This document shows, one piece after another, positions 26,749 to 35,590 of a DNA stretch of 64,000 bases (positions are counted from its first letter, which is position 1; the number at the start of each line of letters is the position of its first letter). A model generated the notes under the pieces. The model did no database searches. It was not told where the DNA came from and saw nothing but the letters and a program-made list of their open reading frames with translations. This DNA is from an uncultured Lachnospiraceae bacterium (GTDB lineage Bacteria > Bacillota > Clostridia > Lachnospirales > Lachnospiraceae). The stretch lies in assembly GCA_944380605.1 (NCBI GenBank), contig CALWIA010000001.1, positions 1-64,000 on the forward strand, written 5' to 3'. The translations under genes and the position numbers were made by a program.

Positions 26749-28077
26749 TTATTCATGTACGTCGCTTAAGATCTTCAGCTGTTCGTTGATGACGTAATCC
26801 ATAACGCCGTCGCTGTCCAGCTCTCCGCCGATGGCCCGGTCAAAGGCATCTCTTACCACGTTGTCCCAGTTCTCACCGGTGTGCTTGTTGGTAATGGTGG
26901 AGTCGTAGTTGGGCTGATCGATGCTGGCGTTGATTTCCATGTTGAAGATGTCCAGACCCTCTACGGTGTATTCCGGATTGATTCCCTTCATACCCGGCAG
27001 ATAGTTGCCGATGGAGCAGTACTCGGTGTAGTTCTCCGGCTGATAGAACCACTCCAGGAACTTAATGGACTCTTCTTCCACGCCGGTTCCGTTCATCGCG
27101 TACAGATAGTTGCCGCCCAGGCAGGTGGCGATGTTCTCGCCCTTGGGCATCAGTACCGGGCACCACTCAAAGTCGGTGATGTTTTCCGTATAGTCGTTCA
27201 TAACCCAGTTGCCGGCCAGATGCGCCGCTACCGTACCGGTTTTGAACACATCCTGGGCATTTTCCGTACCGGTTCCTACGGAAGCCTTGGAAACGCCGCC
27301 TTCTTTGTACATATCCAGAATGAAGTCGATGCCCTGCTTGGTCTTGTCGCTGCGGAACGCCAGACGGGTTTCATCTGCCGGATCAAAGTACTGCATGCCG
27401 AACTGATACAGGATGGTCTGGATTCTCTGCTGCGAATGGTCGATCACCAGGCCGGTGTTGATGTTGTCGTTCTTTTCCACCACTTCGTTTAAAGCGGCGA
27501 TGAACTCATCCCAGGTCCAGCGCTCTTCTTCCGTAGTGGGATAAGAAACGCCGGCGTTGTCAAACGCGGTCTTGTTGATGATCAGGCCTACGGCCGTGTC
27601 GTTTACCATGGTAGCGTACAGCTTGCCGTCGTAAGAACCGTCACGGGAGAAATCGTCCTGAGTCAGGCTGGAGCCATCCAGCGGAAGCACGTAATCGATG
27701 TAGTTGCGGAAGTTGGACAGCTTCACCAGCGCCGGCAGCTCGTTGACCGCCGCCCGGTTCTGAATCTGGGTCTGCATATCCGCGTAGGCGATTTCGTTCA
27801 TCTTGACCTGGATGCCCTGATCCTTGAATTCCTCGTTGAACTTCTCCACCATAGCCGCCATAGCGCCGCCTTCCAGGGTATCGTCGGAAATCAGCAGTTC
27901 CAGCTCTACGGTTTCTCCGCTGGGCGCTGCTTCCTCTTCCGCCGCTGCCGCCGTATCTCCGCCTGCCGCTGCCGCGGTGGTCTCCGCGGAACCAGAATCA
28001 CTGGAGCATCCTGCCAGCAGCGCGGACGCCATCAGAGCCGCGCAGGTGAGTGCCATCAGTTTCTTTGTTTTTCTCAT
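26749..28077 (-). CDS. Extracellular sugar-binding lipoprotein of the permease operon
   Basis: A 442-aa family 1 solute-binding protein. The lipoprotein signal is MRKTKKLMALTCAALMASAL then LAGCSS, followed by an acidic Ala-rich linker and the mature domain (ELELLISDDTLEGGAMAAM...). AGGAGG precedes the ATG at 28077; the longer open frame upstream is not coding. It is the third gene after two permeases, the classic order of a CUT1 sugar importer. Confidence 0.92.
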   Translation of the reverse strand: MRKTKKLMALTCAALMASALLAGCSSDSGSAETTAAAAGGDTAAAAEEEAAPSGETVELELLISDDTLEGGAMAAMVEKFNEEFKDQGIQVKMNEIAYADMQTQIQNRAAVNELPALVKLSNFRNYIDYVLPLDGSSLTQDDFSRDGSYDGKLYATMVNDTAVGLIINKTAFDNAGVSYPTTEEERWTWDEFIAALNEVVEKNDNINTGLVIDHSQQRIQTILYQFGMQYFDPADETRLAFRSDKTKQGIDFILDMYKEGGVSKASVGTGTENAQDVFKTGTVAAHLAGNWVMNDYTENITDFEWCPVLMPKGENIATCLGGNYLYAMNGTGVEEESIKFLEWFYQPENYTEYCSIGNYLPGMKGINPEYTVEGLDIFNMEINASIDQPNYDSTITNKHTGENWDNVVRDAFDRAIGGELDSDGVMDYVINEQLKILSDVHE

Positions 28078-28136
28078 AGTAGTCTCCTCCTGTTTTTTCT
28101 CCTGCCCACCCATGGGATGCAGGTTATTTACATGGA

Positions 28137-28955
28137 TCAGCCTTTCACGCCGGATGACATATTGGCTGTCATGATCTGCTTGTTGAATACGATAAATACA
28201 ATCAGGACCGGTATCATGGTGATAACCGACGCCGCCAGCAGCACCGTCCAGTTCACCGCCTCCGCGCCGGACAGGGTCCGCAGCGCCAGCTGAAGGGTGT
28301 ACTTTTCCGGAGAACGAAGGGCTAACAGCGGCCAGATGTAGTCGTTCCATCTCCAGCGGAAGCTGAAAATCGCCAGTATGGCTACCTGGGCGCGGCAGAT
28401 GGGAAGCATCAGCCGGGTAAAGATCTTGCCCTCGTTGGCTCCGTCGATCCGCGCCGATTCAATCAGTTCGTTGGGAACCGTAATGAAGAACTGACGCATC
28501 AGGAATACGCCGGTCATGGTGCCTACCGTGGGAATGATGCAGCCCCACAGAGAGTCGTACAGTCCCAGTTTGTACACCACCATAAAGCTGGGGCGCATGA
28601 TGACTTCCGTCGGCAGCATGGTGGTGGCCAGCAGGCAGAAGAAAAATACATTCAGCCATTTGTAGCGGTATTTGGCCAGGGCGTAGCCGCACATGCTGCT
28701 CATGATAATGGTGATAATCGTAGCGATAAAAGTAATAAACGCGGTGTTGAAGGTGTACATCAGGAAGTTGAACTGTTCCATGGCTTCCTGGTAGTTGGCC
28801 AGCGTAGGCTCGTCCGGGAAGAAGGTCATGGGGTAGCGGAACAGTTCGTTGCCTCCTTTAAAGGAGCTGACCACCAGCCACAGCACCGGGAAGATCCATA
28901 TGAAGGCGATGGCAAACGCCAGTACGTATTTCAGAATATTGAGAAACCGTCTCAT
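28137..28955 (-). CDS. Sugar ABC transporter permease, MalG-like
   Basis: A 272-aa permease with six predicted helices. The EAA loop reads ELIESARIDGANEGKIFTRL, and the C-terminus ends in a short cytoplasmic tail. AGGAGGG lies 7 nt before the ATG at 28955. It pairs with the upstream permease, 14 nt away. No ATPase is in the window, so a shared MsmK/MalK-type ATPase is expected elsewhere. Confidence 0.92.
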   Translation of the reverse strand: MRRFLNILKYVLAFAIAFIWIFPVLWLVVSSFKGGNELFRYPMTFFPDEPTLANYQEAMEQFNFLMYTFNTAFITFIATIITIIMSSMCGYALAKYRYKWLNVFFFCLLATTMLPTEVIMRPSFMVVYKLGLYDSLWGCIIPTVGTMTGVFLMRQFFITVPNELIESARIDGANEGKIFTRLMLPICRAQVAILAIFSFRWRWNDYIWPLLALRSPEKYTLQLALRTLSGAEAVNWTVLLAASVITMIPVLIVFIVFNKQIMTANMSSGVKG

Positions 28956-28969
28956 CACATTCCCTCCTC

Positions 28970-29878
28970 TCACTGCTCATCCCCGGAATCCATAGCCTTC
29001 GACTGCAGGAAGGACAGGACCAGAAGAATGACAAACAATACCATGGAAGCGGCGCTGGCGTAGCCGACCCGCAGCTTGGTAAAGCCGGTGGTGTAGATGT
29101 ACTGGATCATGTAGGTCGTCGCCGTTCCGGGGCCGCCGTTGGTCAGGGTCTGCACCATGGCGAATTCCTTGAATCCGGTAATGGCCGAAAGCATGACCAC
29201 CATAAAGGTCACCGGCCGCAGGTGAGGAATGGTAATGGCCTTGAAAATCTCCCAGGCGTTGGCGCCGTCGATCTTCGCCGCGTCCTTCAGTTCCTCGGGA
29301 ATCTGTTTCAGGGCGCCGATGAAAATCAGCATGTTGGTTCCGCAGCCGGCCCACACGCCGGCAATCACCGTAGTGAGAAACGCCGCCACCGCGTTGCTGG
29401 ACCAGCCGATCCTCGGCAGCCCCGCGCTTTCCAGCAGGTAGTTGATCAGGCCGAAGTTCTCGCCGAAGATCCACTTCCAGGTAAGACCGACCATGATGGT
29501 GGAAAGCAGCGTCGGCCAGTAAATCAGGATTCGCAGGATGGTGCTTCCCTTCATGGTATCGGACACCAGGATCATGGCCATGCCCAGGGCCGCCACATAT
29601 CCCAGCGGCACATACACCAGTACGAATTTAGCCGTGTTCAGCAGGATTTTGTAGAATTCCGGATCTTTAAACAGCTCGATGTAGTTTTCCAGCCCGATAA
29701 AGTCCATGCGTTTCAGACCGTTGTAGTTGGTCAGAGAATACCAGATGCCCACGATCGCCGGCGCCACAAAGAACACCAGGAAGAACAGCATGTTGGGCAG
29801 GCAGAACAGAAATGCCCATTTCTGCCGGTAGTCTCCTCGTTTCCGGCGGATCACCGCCGCCTGACTTGTTCTGCTCAA
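28970..29878 (-). CDS. Sugar ABC transporter permease, MalF-like
   Basis: A 302-aa permease with six helices and the EAA loop EELKDAAKIDGANAWEIFKA. A TTG start at 29878 was chosen because GGAGGGG is 6 nt upstream. The ATG at 29893 overlaps the ribosome site itself. It is the first gene of the three-gene importer operon and diverges from a ROK regulator. Confidence 0.9.
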   Translation of the reverse strand: MSRTSQAAVIRRKRGDYRQKWAFLFCLPNMLFFLVFFVAPAIVGIWYSLTNYNGLKRMDFIGLENYIELFKDPEFYKILLNTAKFVLVYVPLGYVAALGMAMILVSDTMKGSTILRILIYWPTLLSTIMVGLTWKWIFGENFGLINYLLESAGLPRIGWSSNAVAAFLTTVIAGVWAGCGTNMLIFIGALKQIPEELKDAAKIDGANAWEIFKAITIPHLRPVTFMVVMLSAITGFKEFAMVQTLTNGGPGTATTYMIQYIYTTGFTKLRVGYASAASMVLFVILLVLSFLQSKAMDSGDEQ

Positions 29879-29997
29879 ATCAGTCCCCTCCATTCCTTAA
29901 AATTGTAGATAAAATATAGAAAAATCACATTGATTTTCTTTCTTTTCAATGCTATCGTTATAGTATACAGTATTTACTGAAAGGCGGTCCACAATAT

Positions 29998-31167
29998 ATG
30001 AAACAGCATTACATGCCCAATTATCTGAAAGCCAAAAACCGAATGATGATTTTTGAACTGCTCCGGAAACAGCAGATCAGCAGCCGGGCGGAACTGGTGC
30101 GCCTTACCGGCATCAGCTTTCCCACCATTCTGAAAATTGTGGACAGCCTGCTGGAGCACCGGATTATCATCGAACTGGACCAGCTGGAGCCCCGCAGAGG
30201 CGCCGGACGCCGGGGGCATCTGCTGCAGTTCAATCCCCGCGCGTTTTACGCCATAGGCATCTCCTTTGAAGGCCAGTTCGCGTCCGTCGGCCTGGTAGAC
30301 CTGGACGGCACCTGCAGCCACTGCCGCACCATGTGCATCCCTCAGTCTGACGACCGCGTCGCGCTGGAGGCCCTTCTTCCGGAAATCCGGGAGCTGTGCG
30401 CCATTGCCGCCGGCGAGCAGGTTCCCGTACTGGGCATCGGCATCGGTTTCCCCGCTATGATCAACCCTCAGGAAAACACCATTTTAAGCAAAACCACCAT
30501 GAACATCTATTCAGAAATTCCCTTCGCCGACGCGTTTCCGGAATTTACCAGCGCCCTGTCGCTGCCCTACTATGTCGACAACGATGTAAACCTGTCCTGC
30601 CTGGGCGAGTTCTTTCTCCGCCGCTACGACGATTCCTGCCGGAACCTGCTGTACATCACCCTGGGCACCGGCTGCGGCTCCGGCCTGATTCTGGACGGCG
30701 CCATCTGGTACGGCTCCTCGTATGTATCGGGAGAACTGGGCAATATGCGCATTCCGGAATCGCCTCTGCATCCGGAGGCTCCCTGTGTCTATCACCGGCT
30801 GGAAGACCTGATCAACCTGGACGCCATCCGCTGCCGCTTCGGCACCGACCTGTCGCTGAATCCGCCGCTGAGCGAGAAAACCCGCCGGGACATCATCGAC
30901 TATCTGTGCTTTTATTTGGGCTGCAGTCTGGCCAACCTGATCTATACCCTGGACATTTCCCACTGCATCCTGTCCGGCATCATTCCCCAGGCCCTTGGGC
31001 CGGATCTGATCCGGCAGCTGAAGGCTGCCACCGAACCCCTGCTGGTCTCCTACCAGCAGCAGTTTCTCAAAATCGAGCCTTCCATCAGCCCCAACACCCA
31101 TATCATCGGGGCCGCCGCTTCGGTGTTCAACCGGCAGATGGAAACGCTGTTCCAGAACATCCCCTAA
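29998..31167 (+). CDS. ROK-family transcription regulator
   Basis: A 389-aa protein: an N-terminal winged helix (SSRAELVRLTGISFPTILKI) followed by a ROK kinase-like domain (VLGIGIGFPAMI, YYVDNDVNLSCLGEF, YITLGTGCGSGLIL, GELGNMRI). The Cys-rich ROK zinc motif is largely absent, so it is an XylR/NagC-like repressor with a modified zinc site. It diverges from the sugar importer and converges with an MFS gene, overlapping its 3' end by four bases. It is the only regulator near the paired operators at 32381 and 34287. Confidence 0.88.
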   Translation: MKQHYMPNYLKAKNRMMIFELLRKQQISSRAELVRLTGISFPTILKIVDSLLEHRIIIELDQLEPRRGAGRRGHLLQFNPRAFYAIGISFEGQFASVGLVDLDGTCSHCRTMCIPQSDDRVALEALLPEIRELCAIAAGEQVPVLGIGIGFPAMINPQENTILSKTTMNIYSEIPFADAFPEFTSALSLPYYVDNDVNLSCLGEFFLRRYDDSCRNLLYITLGTGCGSGLILDGAIWYGSSYVSGELGNMRIPESPLHPEAPCVYHRLEDLINLDAIRCRFGTDLSLNPPLSEKTRRDIIDYLCFYLGCSLANLIYTLDISHCILSGIIPQALGPDLIRQLKAATEPLLVSYQQQFLKIEPSISPNTHIIGAAASVFNRQMETLFQNIP

Positions 31168-32351
31168 AACGAAAGATCCGCCTGCCGTTTCCGGCTCCAG
31201 CACCAGAATACCGCTGTCGCCGTGCCCATAGTCACCGCGGAGCAGAGCATCATGGAAGAGGCGCCCAGAAGGTCAAAGGCCAGGCCTCCCACATATCCGA
31301 AAATCAGCTTGGAGAAGATCATGCTCAGCGTGGTATTCAACACCTGGCTGCTGGCCCTCAGCTCCGCCGGCATGCGGTTGTTGATGTAATTTAACAGGCA
31401 GTAGTTGAAGCTGCTGAAGCCGAAGCCCTGCAGCACATTGGCAAAAATAATCAGAACCGGATCCGTCAGCACGTACAGAAGGCTCCACCGCAGACAGGTC
31501 ACCGCGCCTGCCAGCGTCAGCACCCGGGCAGTTCCCAGCCGCCGGACGATGCGGTGCATAAACATCAGACACGGCACCTCCGCCACCGACGACATAAACA
31601 TCATCCAGCCCACCAGCTGGCTGTTGCCTCCGATATCCACAAAATGCAAAGAATAAAAATTGTTGAACAGGCTTATGCCCAGACTGTAAATCAGGTAGAA
31701 AGCAATCAGTCCCGGAAGCGTACGGTTCTGCGTCAGCACCTCGCGAAACAGATGCGGGTGCTTTTTTTGTCCCCCGTATCCCCGGACCTTCGGGACCTTC
31801 TGGAAAAACAGGAAAAACAGCACCAGCGAACCGGCAATCAGCATAAAAATGGACGCGTACTGATCTTTCAGAATATAGCCGGCGGCCACCGCCATAAACG
31901 CGTATCCGATGGTGCCTCCCATCCGGATCCACCCGTAATCCCAGCGGCTGGTCATCAGGTACTCCAGCGTAATGTTGTCCTTTAACGGCACCATGGGCAC
32001 GTAGAAAATACTAAACGCCGTAACCAGCAGAAGCACCGCCCAGTAATTTCTCGTAAAATAAAAGCTGACCGCACAAACCGCGGCCGCCAGACACAGAAAG
32101 CTGACCACATAGTTCTTCACCGGCATCCGGTCGCTTAACATCCCCCAGAAGGTCTGCGTCGCCAGCAGCGCCACCGTGGAAACCGAAATAATAATGCCGA
32201 TCTGAGAAGCCGAAAACCCGATCTGATCCAGATAAAGATTCAGATACGTATTGTACACCGCCTGTCCGGCGTAATACAGCACGTACACCATAAACAGGCT
32301 TACGGGAAATCCGTCGTTAATTTGTAAGGTTCTCTCTTCTGCTCTCCTCAT
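31164..32351 (-). CDS. MFS transporter (sugar/oligosaccharide permease type)
   Basis: A 395-aa protein with about 12 membrane helices, resembling the LacY/MFS_1-like group (GQAVYNTYLNLYLDQIGFSA, GMLSDRMPVKNYVV). The ATG at 32351 has AAGGA 7 nt upstream; the frame is open to 32366. Its promoter has a perfect TTGACA-17-TACAAT, and an operator palindrome overlaps the transcript start. The shared operator with the heparinase-like gene suggests import of the product of that enzyme. Confidence 0.87.
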   Translation of the reverse strand: MRRAEERTLQINDGFPVSLFMVYVLYYAGQAVYNTYLNLYLDQIGFSASQIGIIISVSTVALLATQTFWGMLSDRMPVKNYVVSFLCLAAAVCAVSFYFTRNYWAVLLLVTAFSIFYVPMVPLKDNITLEYLMTSRWDYGWIRMGGTIGYAFMAVAAGYILKDQYASIFMLIAGSLVLFFLFFQKVPKVRGYGGQKKHPHLFREVLTQNRTLPGLIAFYLIYSLGISLFNNFYSLHFVDIGGNSQLVGWMMFMSSVAEVPCLMFMHRIVRRLGTARVLTLAGAVTCLRWSLLYVLTDPVLIIFANVLQGFGFSSFNYCLLNYINNRMPAELRASSQVLNTTLSMIFSKLIFGYVGGLAFDLLGASSMMLCSAVTMGTATAVFWCWSRKRQADLSF

Positions 32352-32380
32352 GCTGTCATCCTTCATTTATTAAACTTTAT

Positions 32381-32401
32381 TTACTAAACTTTATTTAGTA
32401 A
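32381..32401. promoter_or_regulatory. Operator palindrome upstream of the MFS gene
   Basis: TTACTAAA-CTTTA-TTTAGTAA, perfect 8-bp arms. A partial extra half (TTAAACTTTATTTAC) lies next to it. It sits just downstream of the -10 of the MFS promoter, a repressing position. The same arms recur at 34287-34307. Confidence 0.75.
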
Positions 32402-32411
32402 TCATGAAAAA

Positions 32412-32440
32412 ATTGTAGCACCTATCCAAAAATCTGTCAA
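32412..32440 (-). promoter_or_regulatory. Sigma-A promoter of the MFS gene
   Basis: On the minus strand, TTGACA (complement of 32435-32440), a 17-nt spacer and TACAAT (complement of 32412-32417). Confidence 0.8.
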
Positions 32441-32512
32441 TATTTTTTTGGTCTCTTATTCAATATGTCTGTCTTTCCAGGAAAAGCCGCGGATTTTTTC
32501 GGCATAGATGCC

Positions 32513-32553
32513 AAAAACGGCGGAGACTTCCGGATTCGCCGGAAACCTCCGCC
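32513..32553 (-). terminator. Terminator of the heparinase-like gene
   Basis: A minus-strand stem GGCGGAG..TTCCGG / CCGGAA..CTCCGCC with a short internal mismatch, followed by GTTTTT. It separates this gene from the MFS gene, which therefore has its own promoter. Confidence 0.8.
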
Positions 32554-32571
32554 GCAGATTCAGACAAGATC

Positions 32572-34203
32572 TCAGAAACGGATCTGAATCGTATGGTCAA
32601 ATTCTGTGTAATCGGTGCAGTATACGGTAAACGCATAGGGCGACTGGGCGTCGCTTCCCAGATTGCCTACGGTCAGCCGGTGAGCGCAGAATCCCGGGCC
32701 CACTTCCATCGTCTCTTCTTCCGTAGAAAACGCGGCCGCGCCGTCCTTTAAGATCATGCTTCCGCCCTGCTCCGCTTTCAGGTCAAACTGGCTGCCGGAC
32801 ACACGGTCCGCGCCGGATACGGCAATCTCAATCCGCAGCGGCGCGCCGTCCACGCCTTCTGCCTTCATGCGCACATCCAGGCCGTTCTCCTTTTCTTCCA
32901 CCCGGACCGCGAACCGCAGCTGGGGGCCTTCCAGCTTGTCCCGGCTGGCATTGTCCATCTTCCACCAGTCGCTGGTGGCGGGCTTTTCGGCAAAGGGCAG
33001 ATAGTACCAGCCCTGCATCACCTGGTCCATGGCGTATCCTGCGCCTTCTTCCAGCTGTTCCAGGGTCTGGGCCTTAAACGCCCGGTGTTCAAAATAGCCG
33101 GCGCCGATTTTCATGGTCAGGTGCATGGTCTTCGTGGAAACGTGCAGGAAATCCGTTTTGTTCTGCATCACCGTATAGGTGCAGTCCTCTCTGCGCACCC
33201 GCGCGATGCCAGAATCACGGTACAGCCGGTTGAAGTCCGCAGGCTTCCACACGCCCTCGTGCTCCAGATCGATCCACTCCGGATGGTTCAGGAAATGAAT
33301 CAGGAAGTCCGGCGCCCGCAGGTGTTTTTCATCCACCAGTTCAAAAATGTAGTTGGCCATATCCAGAAACAGCGGAATGTCCATGACAATGCCCATTTCC
33401 AGATACTCCATGTAATAGTCCTTGGGGTACACCAGCTTGCCGTTGTCCTGTCTGGTGGAGTTGGCGGTAAAGATGCTTCCGTCGGGTTCTATATAGGTCA
33501 GCATCATGCGCAGGTTGCGGACCGCGTATTCAAAATACTGCCGGTCCTGCTTCACATAGCCGATGGCGATCATGGCGTCGTTGTTGATGCGGTTGTAGTT
33601 GCCGGAGGATTTTTCGGAAAACTCTCCATCTTCCGTGCAGTCGATGCCTTCCAACAGATAGTCGTCCGCCCGCTTCTTCATGGCCTCGTCGTCAAAATAC
33701 TGTCCGTACAGCAGCAGGCAGGAAGCGATGGCCCAGCGGTGGTTGGGGGTGTGGAAGCCGCCGTGGATCACGCCATTGGCTCCCTTCACCGCGATTTCCC
33801 GCAGCAGCTGGAACACTTCTTCTTCCTCTTTCGTCTCTCTGTGGGCGTCCAGATACATCAGAAACGGATGGATCCGTTTCAGGATAAACGCGGTATCCGG
33901 CGCTGATTCAAAGTTGCACCCCACCAGGTCGAACAGGCCGCTTTCATGCTGCCGGCTGGCGGCGTAGCGCAGGCCGTTCCGGATCATGGCAAAAATTTCC
34001 GGGTCATGGTAAAAGCAGGAATCCCGGCAGCAGTATACCGACAGCGCCGATGTAGCCCGGTAAACCGCGTACTTTGCTTCTGTTACCCCGTTTTCGTTTT
34101 CAAAAGCCCCGTACGATTTTCCCGGCTGCTTCACCTGCCGGCGAAGCGACTGTCTCGCTCTCTTTTCCGCGTCCCGGACAATCCGTTCATAGTGGTTTCT
34201 CAT
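32572..34203 (-). CDS. Heparinase II/III-like glycan-degrading protein
   Basis: A 543-aa cytoplasmic protein without a signal peptide. The first 330 residues look like an (alpha/alpha) toroid (GLRYAASRQHESGLFDLVG, FHTPNHRWAIASCLLLYGQY, SSGNYNRINNDAMIAIGY), and the rest is beta-rich, as in polysaccharide lyases and unsaturated glycan hydrolases. I cannot name the substrate. The neighbouring ROK regulator, MFS transporter and binding-protein importer suggest intracellular breakdown of an imported oligosaccharide. AGGAGG is seen before the ATG. The promoter carries the shared operator. Confidence 0.6.
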   Translation of the reverse strand: MRNHYERIVRDAEKRARQSLRRQVKQPGKSYGAFENENGVTEAKYAVYRATSALSVYCCRDSCFYHDPEIFAMIRNGLRYAASRQHESGLFDLVGCNFESAPDTAFILKRIHPFLMYLDAHRETKEEEEVFQLLREIAVKGANGVIHGGFHTPNHRWAIASCLLLYGQYFDDEAMKKRADDYLLEGIDCTEDGEFSEKSSGNYNRINNDAMIAIGYVKQDRQYFEYAVRNLRMMLTYIEPDGSIFTANSTRQDNGKLVYPKDYYMEYLEMGIVMDIPLFLDMANYIFELVDEKHLRAPDFLIHFLNHPEWIDLEHEGVWKPADFNRLYRDSGIARVRREDCTYTVMQNKTDFLHVSTKTMHLTMKIGAGYFEHRAFKAQTLEQLEEGAGYAMDQVMQGWYYLPFAEKPATSDWWKMDNASRDKLEGPQLRFAVRVEEKENGLDVRMKAEGVDGAPLRIEIAVSGADRVSGSQFDLKAEQGGSMILKDGAAAFSTEEETMEVGPGFCAHRLTVGNLGSDAQSPYAFTVYCTDYTEFDHTIQIRF

Positions 34204-34253
34204 TGTGTCTGCCTCCTCCTTTGATGTGATGGGCTTTCCCCGATTTCAACCAC

Positions 34254-34282
34254 ATTATAAATCATCCGGTCCGTTCTGTCCA
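34254..34282 (-). promoter_or_regulatory. Sigma-A promoter of the heparinase-like gene
   Basis: On the minus strand, TGGACA (complement of 34277-34282), a 17-nt spacer and TATAAT (complement of 34254-34259). Confidence 0.75.
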
Positions 34283-34286
34283 TATA

Positions 34287-34307
34287 TTACTAAAGTTTAT
34301 TTAGTAA
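34287..34307. promoter_or_regulatory. Operator palindrome upstream of the heparinase-like gene
   Basis: TTACTAAA-GTTTA-TTTAGTAA. The 8-bp arms are identical to the site at 32381-32401. It lies immediately upstream of the -35 box and just after the end of the DUF1275 gene. Confidence 0.75.
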
Positions 34308-34312
34308 TATGT

Positions 34313-35038
34313 TCAGTGTCCCCTGGGCACCTGTTCCAGCTTTCCTTTTTCCCGGGTCCGGTCGGCGTACATCAGGTCCGCAAACACGATGAGCAGCAGC
34401 AGGGATGACCCCCAGATGGCCCTGCCGGCAAAGAAGCGGCACAGCACCGCGCCCAGGGCGGCTCCCAGCACGAACATCACCAGGCTTCCTCCGTAGCGCA
34501 GAGACCGCTGCAGGCTGGCGGCACTGCCCTTTTTCACCCACTTCACCATGTGGATCCCCACCTGCCGCAGGTTGTTGGTGCAGAAGGTGGTGGACATAGG
34601 CACGCCCTCTGCCTGGCGGAAGGTATTGTACTGCATGGAACAGATAAAGTTAATGGCCACCTGGGAGATCTGGAACGGGGCGCTCTCCGGAAGGAAACCC
34701 AACAGCACCGTCACCAGAATTTCAAATCCCACCAGCCAGGTATCCCATCGCAGCAAGCCGGCCCTGCGCACCGGCACCGGCAGAATTTCCGACACCACCG
34801 CCCCCAGCCAGTAGGCCGTAATGGGAATCAGCAGATAGGCTGCCCGCCTCAGCTGGGCCTGTCCCAAAGCCAAACCCAGCAGCAGGATATTGCCGGTCTG
34901 GGCGTTGCAGAACACGCCGCCCCGCAGCAGGTAGGTAAAGGCACCCAGCAGGCCGCTGCTCATCATCAGCAGGGCAAATACCCGGCTGCTCTCACATTCC
35001 AGGAATGTTTCCTGTCCCTTTTCTTCCGTACCGCCCAT
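34313..35038 (-). CDS. DUF1275 (YoaK-like) membrane protein
   Basis: A 241-aa protein with about six membrane helices. The DUF1275 pattern is clear: SSGLLGAFTYLLRGGVFCNAQTGN near the N-terminus (cited in parts: GAFTYLLRGGVFCNAQTGN), then CSMQYNTFRQAEGVPMSTTF and CTNNLRQVG. Function is unknown; the family is widespread in bacteria. GGAAGGAG precedes the ATG. It follows a strongly structured intergenic region. Confidence 0.85.
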   Translation of the reverse strand: MGGTEEKGQETFLECESSRVFALLMMSSGLLGAFTYLLRGGVFCNAQTGNILLLGLALGQAQLRRAAYLLIPITAYWLGAVVSEILPVPVRRAGLLRWDTWLVGFEILVTVLLGFLPESAPFQISQVAINFICSMQYNTFRQAEGVPMSTTFCTNNLRQVGIHMVKWVKKGSAASLQRSLRYGGSLVMFVLGAALGAVLCRFFAGRAIWGSSLLLLIVFADLMYADRTREKGKLEQVPRGH

Positions 35039-35093
35039 AGGCGCTTCTCCTTCCTCTCCCCGCCGTCCGGAGATTTCTTGCGATTATTCAACA

Positions 35094-35231
35094 ATCGGAT
35101 AGGGGAAGTTTCCTTCCCCTATCCGATCAGCGCGATATCGCTCTCATCTCGTGGCATTGCCACTCGATGACCGTTGCCCGTCGAATGTCCGCTCGTGCAA
35201 GCACGGCGGCCGCCCTCCGGGCATATCGCGC
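35094..35231. repeat. Multi-hairpin structured intergenic element
   Basis: A 14-bp perfect stem ATCGGATAGGGGAA / TTCCCCTATCCGAT (35094-35127) lies next to a larger fold closed by GCGCGATAT (35130-35138) and ATATCGCGC (35223-35231). Inside the fold are the hairpins GTGGCATTGCCAC (35151-35163) and CGTGCAAGCACG (35194-35205). It lies between the rubredoxin terminator and the DUF1275 gene. It could be a palindromic repeat element or a structured RNA; no known class was recognised. Confidence 0.6.
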
Positions 35232-35236
35232 AAAAG

Positions 35237-35299
35237 CCCCCACAGGAATCCGTCCGCGGGCGCCGCCCGCTTCCGGTTCTTATGGGGGTCTGTTTTTCC
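35237..35299 (-). terminator. Terminator of the rubredoxin gene
   Basis: CCCCCA (minus-strand 5' arm) pairs with TGGGGG at the outer ends, with an inner GCGGGC/GCCCGC stem. On the minus strand it is followed by CTTTTG. On the plus strand TCTGTTTTT follows, so it could work both ways. Confidence 0.6.
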
Positions 35300-35315
35300 T
35301 GTTTTCCGGCCTGGA

Positions 35316-35486
35316 TTATTCCGCCGGTTCGAACATGTCTTTGCCTACGCCGCAAATGGGGCAGGTCCAGTCGTCGGGAATCTCCGCGAAGGGAGTGCCG
35401 GGAGCGATACCGTTATCTGGATCGCCCACTTCCGGATCGTACTCATATCCGCAGGGACCGCATACATATTTTCTCATATCTGCCAT
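35316..35486 (-). CDS. Rubredoxin
   Basis: A 56-aa single-iron electron carrier. Two CPxCG-like knuckles are present: [20 protein letters not shown] and [17 protein letters not shown]. The size is typical of rubredoxin. AGGAGG lies before the ATG. In anaerobes rubredoxin commonly passes electrons to oxygen- or peroxide-detoxifying enzymes. No partner enzyme is adjacent. Confidence 0.95.
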   Translation of the reverse strand: MADMRKYVCGPCGYEYDPEVGDPDNGIAPGTPFAEIPDDWTCPICGVGKDMFEPAE

Positions 35487-35590
35487 AGCGCTGCCTCCTT
35501 TTCTTGACTCAGAACCGGCGGTTTCCGCCTGGTCTGTCTTCTTTAACTGTACTATAAAAAGAATTTCCTTTCCGTCACATTTGTTACCAT

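Noticed and set aside
26749..28350. N-terminal extension of the second sugar-binding protein (upstream of 28077)
   Set aside because: The extension overlaps the permease gene and the lipoprotein signal with AGGAGG begins at 28077.
35119..35355. 78-codon minus-strand frame between rubredoxin and DUF1275
   Set aside because: It covers a terminator and the structured element and overlaps the rubredoxin gene out of frame; no ribosome site.
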